Assembly (NCBI GenBank): GCA_910577115.1
Contig: CAJTMC010000011.1
Span: 1-64,000, forward strand
Direction of reading: 5' to 3'
Length of the DNA: 64,000 nt
Source of the DNA: an uncultured Lachnospiraceae bacterium
GTDB taxonomy: Bacteria > Bacillota > Clostridia > Lachnospirales > Lachnospiraceae
The translations under genes were made by a program, and so were the position numbers. The first letter of the stretch is position 1. Each line of letters opens with the position of its first letter. Below are positions 59,810-64,000 of this stretch, one piece after another. A model generated the notes under the pieces. That model saw only the letters and a program-made list of their open reading frames with translations, was not told where the DNA came from and ran no database searches.

Positions 59810-59820
59810 CCGTTATTTTG
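59793..59820 (-). terminator. Rho-independent terminator after the sortase gene
   Basis: Minus-strand AAAATAACGGT / ACCGTTATTTTTG with a 6-nt loop, 17 nt past the sortase stop. It overlaps the lacI promoter. Confidence 0.88.
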
Positions 59821-59836
59821 AATATTTTCCAAAAAT

Positions 59837-60586
59837 TTATTCCACCCGTTTTCCCACCACTGCAAATCTTCCGTTTTTTGTATGATATGCGCAGGTCGAA
59901 AGTGTGATAATCTCATCGCCATATGCAGCCGTCACATTCGTATCATACAGAGACATTTTTTTGATATTGTTATAATACACGTCAAATTTTTCCTGCGTAT
60001 CAAAGCTGAAATAAGCGTAATATCGGAATTTATCGGTTTTTCCTTTATAAACCCTTGCCTGAAAGACCGAAAGAACCTCATATGCGCGCACTTCGTCCTG
60101 TGTATATAAGTAGATTTTAGAATGTGCCCTGCCAAAATCCGCATCTGCATACTTTTCCAAACTACCAAACATCGCCCCGGATTTCATATGATGACCATGT
60201 ATAATCAAATTATTGCGCTCCTGCACCAGACTGCAGTCCGTATCCATAAACAGCGTGCCGTTTTTGTCATCTTCGCCGAAAAAATTCCGGTACAAATAAT
60301 ACTCCTCATCATCAGGCGTCTGCATCACAGGATAGTCAATATTGGTATCCGGAATGTTCAGCCATGCGATACAGTCCTTGTTGGAATCAAAAATACTTTG
60401 ATACGGGCTGACATACGCCGGCATATCGGTTGCCGCCTCAACAGGGGAATACGTCTCCTGTATTCTCGTCCTCACTTCATCTGCATTTTTTGCAAGTCTT
60501 GCGTTGTTATAGCTTATCACGCCGTAAATTCCAAAACAAATTACTGCTATGGCAAGAAAAAGAATATCCAATCGAAACTTCTTCAT
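59837..60586 (-). CDS. srtB: Class B sortase
   Basis: Transpeptidase that attaches surface proteins to the cell wall. The 249 residues have an N-terminal membrane anchor (about 8-28), WLNIPDTNIDYPVMQTPDDEEYYLYRNF (typical of SrtB), the catalytic histidine in NLIIHGHHM, and the catalytic Cys and Arg in ITLSTCAYHTKNGRFAVVGKR. The ATG at 60586 follows AAAGGGAC. It lies 65 nt after the gene of an MPDTG surface protein, its likely substrate. Confidence 0.93.
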   Translation of the reverse strand: MKKFRLDILFLAIAVICFGIYGVISYNNARLAKNADEVRTRIQETYSPVEAATDMPAYVSPYQSIFDSNKDCIAWLNIPDTNIDYPVMQTPDDEEYYLYRNFFGEDDKNGTLFMDTDCSLVQERNNLIIHGHHMKSGAMFGSLEKYADADFGRAHSKIYLYTQDEVRAYEVLSVFQARVYKGKTDKFRYYAYFSFDTQEKFDVYYNNIKKMSLYDTNVTAAYGDEIITLSTCAYHTKNGRFAVVGKRVE

Positions 60587-60603
60587 AATGTCCCTTTCCA
60601 AAA

Positions 60604-60636
60604 GCTCACCGCCACCCGTAAAGTGAGTGGCGGCGA
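60604..60636 (-). other. Hairpin between surface-protein and sortase genes
   Basis: GCCGCCAC and GTGGCGG form a GC-rich stem around a short loop, without a full T tract. It may reduce read-through into srtB or protect the upstream mRNA. Confidence 0.55.
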
Positions 60637-60651
60637 AAAAATCATCTGATT

Positions 60652-63177
60652 TTATTGTTCCTCTAATTCCTGCTGTCTCTTTTTATTTGCCGCATAAGCT
60701 GCCAATAATGCTAACGTACCTGCTGCTGCAAACGGAGCAGGGTTCCTTGTATGGTCGCCTGTATCCGGCATACTTGCAAGCGGTACCTCCTCGTCAATAA
60801 TCACTGCGAGCGGCACTTCCTCATCCAATATTGTGAGTGTATCCGGCATATTTGCAAGCGGTACCTCCTCGTCAATCAATGTGAGCAGCTCCTGTGGCAC
60901 TCCCACAAGCGGCACCGGTTCGTCCGGTATCACCGGCAAATTCTGTACAGGCGGTGTCACCGGCGTTGTCGGATTACTCGGATCATTATTACTTGGTCTG
61001 GATGGATTCGAGGGCCTTGAAGGTTTTGAAGGTTTTGAGGGTTTTGTATCCGGCGTGGAAGACTGCTCTTCACTTGAGCTCTCTTCCCTGTCTGCACTCT
61101 CCTCTACACTTGAACTCTCTTCCTCTTCAGGCTTATCCGTAGAAGGCACGCTCTCATCAGGAATTGTCGTTGTTGGCGTCGAACTCTCCTCCCCGGACGG
61201 ATCATCGGGATCCGGATCCGATCCTGTTGGCGTCTGTCCGCTTGGCCTGCTCTCACTTGACTCACTTGGATCGTCATTCGGCACACTTGACTCATCTGTC
61301 GACGAGCTCTCCTCTTCAGGCTTATATGGCTCTGTTTCCGGTTCACTCTCACTCTCTTCTGTTGATGAGCCTTCCTCTTCCTCCGGGCTTTCCTCCGTCT
61401 TGGAACTCTCTTCTTCCTTAGAACCTTCTTCTGTCTTGGAGCTCTCCTCCGCCTTAGAACTTTCTTCTATCTTAAAACTTTCTTCTACCTTAGAACTTTC
61501 TTCTACCTTGGAACTCTCCTCCACTTTAGCGCTTTCTTCCGTCTTAGAACTCTCCTCCACTTTAGCGCTTTCTTCCGTCTTAGAACTCTCCTCCGTCTTA
61601 GCGCTTTCTTCCGTCTTGGAACTCTCCTCCGCCTTAGAACTTTCTTCTACTTTGGAACTTTCCTCCGTCTTAGCGCTTTCTTCCACCTTAGAACTTTCTT
61701 CTACGCCTGAGCTCTCTTCCACTTCCGGGCTCTCCTCTTCACGCGGCGTTTCCTCGGGAGTTTCCTCTGTCTTTATATCATTATTGGGAAGGTGAATCTC
61801 CTGACCATGCGACACCGCATTTGCAATCACTGCGCCATTAATCGGGCCGCTTCCTTCTACCGATGCATTGGGAGCAACAATAATTCCCGTAAAATTTTGA
61901 TGAACACTTATTTCCCCTGCATAATCCCCAAAATTCCACACAAAATAAGCCGTTTCTTTTGCGTACGGCGTACTATTCACAGGCTGATACAAGGACACAT
62001 TGTCTCCCTCTAATCCCGTCATGTTAAATACAATTGTTGCGCCTTTATTCTTATTTATATTGTAAAGCCGTTCAACATCGCCACCGATAACGCCTGCATC
62101 GACCTCAATCGCAATGACATCTCCTGCTTTCAGCTCCCCGCTTTCCAACTGCCCGCATACTGCCTGTATCGCTTCTTTCCCACTGCCGCCATTTGCAGGT
62201 GACACTGCTTTTGCAGCCGTACAAATGCTGGCAAGGTTTCCATCAATCTGCATCAGATTTGCGAAATTCACACTGATTCCTTCATTCTGCAATGCAGCTC
62301 TTACCGCCGACGCATCTGTTTTGGATACCTCAGACAGATCAACAAGCCTTCCGTTATTGTTATTTGGGCAAATATCGCTTCTTCCATTCGCATTGCCTAG
62401 AACAACTGTTCCATGATTATTCACCGCAATCTTTGCACCGTTATTTATGCTTTCTATGTATGAAATATATCCCGAACCCGCTTTATTGTTCTCTGCCTTA
62501 AGCGCCTCAAGCTCTCTGTTGAGATTTTTTACGGCTATGTTTCCGTCAATATGGGTGTACGGTGTGTAGTCCCTTGCATAGATTACAAAGCTCTTTACTC
62601 TGTCAATGGATCTGAGAAAAGATTTCGTTGACGCTTTCTGTGCCTCGTCAAATACCAGTGTAACCTTTTCCTCCGTGTTTTCTTCCTCTGTTGTTTCCGT
62701 TTCTGTCAATTCCTCTTCCGTTGTTTCTTCTTCTGTCGTCTCTTCCGTAAGGACTTCTGTCTCCGGCGCCGTTGTTTCTTCAGCAGTTGCAGGCTCCGTA
62801 TTCTCTGCTGCATCTGTCTGCATTGTTGTTTCTGCTGTCGTGCCGTTATTACCGTCATCTATATTCGTTTCAACCGTTTCGGAAGCTTCTGGTATTATTT
62901 CTGCGTCTGCAGTTTCCTTACGGTCTCCTTCTTCCTGTTCCGGCCGGGCATCTCCTGCGGATTCATTGCTGTCCTCTACATCACTGTCATTGTCGCCGTC
63001 CCCGCCATTATCACTGCCCTCGTCCGAAGCAACCGCTACCTCTGAGTCTGACGAATCATCTTCTGCCGCATGGGCAAGGAGCGTATTTGATGTTGCCGTA
63101 TTAAAAAACAATGCCGCCGTAAGAATTGCAAGCCTTACCTTTTTACTAAGCGCTTTCAGCTTATTTTTACTGTTCAT
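60652..63177 (-). CDS. Choice-of-anchor A surface protein with MPDTG sorting signal
   Basis: A 841-residue cell-wall protein. Order: signal peptide (1-37); acidic Thr/Glu-rich region (40-185) with repeated TEETTEEE; choice-of-anchor A domain (about 215-470; AVNNHGTVVLGNANGRSDICPNN, FNMTGLEGDNVSLYQPVN, YAGEISVHQNFTGIIVAPNASVEGSGPINGAVIAN); about 20 six-residue units of the SSK(V/T/A)EE type; a Pro/Ser/Asp-rich stalk; DEEVPLA(N/S)MPDT repeats near the C-terminus; and a sorting signal, MPDTGDH, hydrophobic helix and KKRQQELEEQ tail. Sortase B is encoded next to it. Probably an adhesin; the ligand is unknown. Confidence 0.85.
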   Translation of the reverse strand: MNSKNKLKALSKKVRLAILTAALFFNTATSNTLLAHAAEDDSSDSEVAVASDEGSDNGGDGDNDSDVEDSNESAGDARPEQEEGDRKETADAEIIPEASETVETNIDDGNNGTTAETTMQTDAAENTEPATAEETTAPETEVLTEETTEEETTEEELTETETTEEENTEEKVTLVFDEAQKASTKSFLRSIDRVKSFVIYARDYTPYTHIDGNIAVKNLNRELEALKAENNKAGSGYISYIESINNGAKIAVNNHGTVVLGNANGRSDICPNNNNGRLVDLSEVSKTDASAVRAALQNEGISVNFANLMQIDGNLASICTAAKAVSPANGGSGKEAIQAVCGQLESGELKAGDVIAIEVDAGVIGGDVERLYNINKNKGATIVFNMTGLEGDNVSLYQPVNSTPYAKETAYFVWNFGDYAGEISVHQNFTGIIVAPNASVEGSGPINGAVIANAVSHGQEIHLPNNDIKTEETPEETPREEESPEVEESSGVEESSKVEESAKTEESSKVEESSKAEESSKTEESAKTEESSKTEESAKVEESSKTEESAKVEESSKVEESSKVEESFKIEESSKAEESSKTEEGSKEEESSKTEESPEEEEGSSTEESESEPETEPYKPEEESSSTDESSVPNDDPSESSESRPSGQTPTGSDPDPDDPSGEESSTPTTTIPDESVPSTDKPEEEESSSVEESADREESSSEEQSSTPDTKPSKPSKPSRPSNPSRPSNNDPSNPTTPVTPPVQNLPVIPDEPVPLVGVPQELLTLIDEEVPLANMPDTLTILDEEVPLAVIIDEEVPLASMPDTGDHTRNPAPFAAAGTLALLAAYAANKKRQQELEEQ
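61385..61745. repeat. 18-bp tandem repeats encoding EESSK units
   Basis: About twenty imperfect 18-bp units (plus strand of the form GAACTCTCCTCC-GTCTTA) encode (A/S)K(V/T/A)EES. Third positions vary, so the array is old or selected for protein sequence. It forms an extended acidic stalk. Confidence 0.9.
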
Positions 63178-63240
63178 AGATCCTATCCTTTCTATTTTGC
63201 ATCTATAAAATGCAGCGTTTTATGTTACTGACACCATCTC

Positions 63241-63268
63241 TATTTATCAATATAACATAAGAGCGCAA
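63241..63268 (-). promoter_or_regulatory. Possible promoter for the surface protein-sortase pair
   Basis: Minus-strand TTGCGC (63263-63268), 16-bp spacer, TAAATA (63241-63246), about 65 bp before the start codon. Weak match to consensus; nothing better was seen in 63178-63355. Confidence 0.35.
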
Positions 63269-63355
63269 CTTTTTTAAGCCAAAGTCATTTGTTCTTCCAA
63301 TTTTTGTTAAAACAGACAACTCTCCTAAAAAATTTACGCTCTTTTTTAGTAATTA

Positions 63356-64000
63356 TTAACGTTTCTCAACAATCGCCACGATAACCGACCGCGGACACAT
63401 CTTCACTGTATCTGCTGCTGTCCAGTTCGTAAGTGCATGATAATCCACATTCTTTGTATGCTCAAATTCCGTATTGACAAGGATACGCCACTTTCTTCCG
63501 AGCGGAAGCTTGGGAAGCTGCACTTGCTCATACTCCCAAAACGCATTCACGCCGATATAGATAATATCGTCCTCAATGTTTCCCTCAGTACGTCCGGCAA
63601 ACATAATGCCAATCGTGTGCGTATCCGGATCACACTGGCTGTTCCATGCCGTTTTGTTGTGAATGGACACCTCCGGAAAGCCGCAGCCGCTAGGACCCGA
63701 ACGTCCGCGCAAAATCGGATGCTTGCGGCGAAGATGAATCATAAACTTACAAAACTCAAACATTTCGTTGTATTCTTCTTTCCGGTTCCAGTCAAGCCAT
63801 GAGATAATATTGTCCTGACAGTACGCATTGTTGTTGCCAAACTGTGTGTTGCAGAACTCGTCACCTGCCAGAAACATCGCCGAACCTCTGCTGCACATCA
63901 AAATCGCAAACGCGTTTTTGCGCAGTCTGTTGCGAAGCGCAAGAATCTCCGGATCATTGGTCTCACCCTCCACTCCGCAGTTCCAGCTGTTGTTGTCATT
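63356..64000 (-). CDS. glgX: Glycogen debranching enzyme (GlgX/isoamylase type), 3' part
   Basis: The window cuts the gene: its frame stays open to 64000 (residues NDNNSWNCGVEGET at the edge). The visible 214 residues are the end of a GH13 debranching enzyme: the block NSWNCGVEGETNDPEILALRNRLRKNAFAI, AMFLAGDEFCNTQFGNNNAYCQDN, ISWLDWN, and a C-terminal beta domain. It removes alpha-1,6 branches from glycogen or starch and fits with glgP and malQ in this region. A TreX-like isoamylase is a possible alternative name. Confidence 0.9.
   Translation of the reverse strand, partial: NDNNSWNCGVEGETNDPEILALRNRLRKNAFAILMCSRGSAMFLAGDEFCNTQFGNNNAYCQDNIISWLDWNRKEEYNEMFEFCKFMIHLRRKHPILRGRSGPSGCGFPEVSIHNKTAWNSQCDPDTHTIGIMFAGRTEGNIEDDIIYIGVNAFWEYEQVQLPKLPLGRKWRILVNTEFEHTKNVDYHALTNWTAADTVKMCPRSVIVAIVEKR

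Noticed and set aside
61385..61745. 18-bp periodic array as a possible regulatory repeat
   Set aside because: It encodes in-frame EESSK units of the surface protein; variation is mostly at third positions.
1..64000. tRNA, rRNA, prophage, insertion sequence or antiphage defence island
   Set aside because: No cloverleaf, rRNA segment, transposase, integrase or known defence gene was recognised; the Uma2 gene alone is not evidence of a defence system.

Overview
The window is a low- to mid-GC Clostridia (Firmicutes) chromosome segment, and gene content and order point to the Lachnospiraceae. Pointers are the S10-spc-alpha ribosomal super-operon followed by ecfA1-ecfA2-ecfT-truA-rplM-rpsI, zinc-type S14, C-minus S4, a strictly anaerobic class III ribonucleotide reductase, strong AGGAGG ribosome binding sites, and meso-diaminopimelate metabolism. 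The genus cannot be fixed from this sequence. No rRNA, tRNA, CRISPR array, prophage or insertion-sequence transposase was seen.

Region 1 (1-24370, minus strand) is the translation super-operon. It starts from a promoter at 24340-24368 and a leader of about 310 nt. The order is rpsJ, rplC, rplD, rplW, rplB, rpsS, rplV, rpsC, rplP, rpmC, rpsQ, rplN, rplX, rplE, rpsN, rpsH, rplF, rplR, rpsE, rpmD, rplO, secY, adk, map, a KOW gene, infA, rpmJ, rpsM, rpsK, rpsD, rpoA, rplQ. After a terminator come a J-domain gene, the ECF vitamin-transport module with truA, a membrane-anchored amidase, and rplM-rpsI with their own promoter. Several gaps inside this operon are filled with stem-loop repeats, including three copies of a covarying hairpin around rpsH.

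Region 2 (24370-36500) is accessory: an rRNA-type methyltransferase, a Gln-rich membrane protein with a DUF2752 partner, a DUF4173/HTH/DUF2975 membrane-sensor cluster, an M15 peptidase with a nicotinamidase-like hydrolase, a decayed LacI-MATE pair, and a thiamine operon. The thiamine operon keeps its TPP riboswitch and thiE, but its tenA and thiD genes have collapsed into one chimeric ORF. Then comes tex.

Region 3 (36500-47730) holds a DUF975 protein, meso-DAP dehydrogenase (ddh), a zinc-ribbon/membrane/nuclease-like protein, prfB with its programmed +1 frameshift, secA, a Uma2 nuclease, pyrF, and an nrdD fused to a thioredoxin-like domain behind a tandem pair of NrdR boxes.

Region 4 (47750-64000, minus strand) is mainly alpha-glucan use and cell surface. 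It has a maltodextrin-type ABC operon (binding protein, two permeases, malQ, LacI regulator, TPR lipoprotein) behind LacI-type operators, and UDP-glucose dehydrogenase. A second LacI regulator with a self-operator sits just upstream of glycogen phosphorylase. Class B sortase lies next to a large choice-of-anchor A surface protein ending in an MPDTG signal, and the window closes on the 3' part of a glycogen debranching enzyme.
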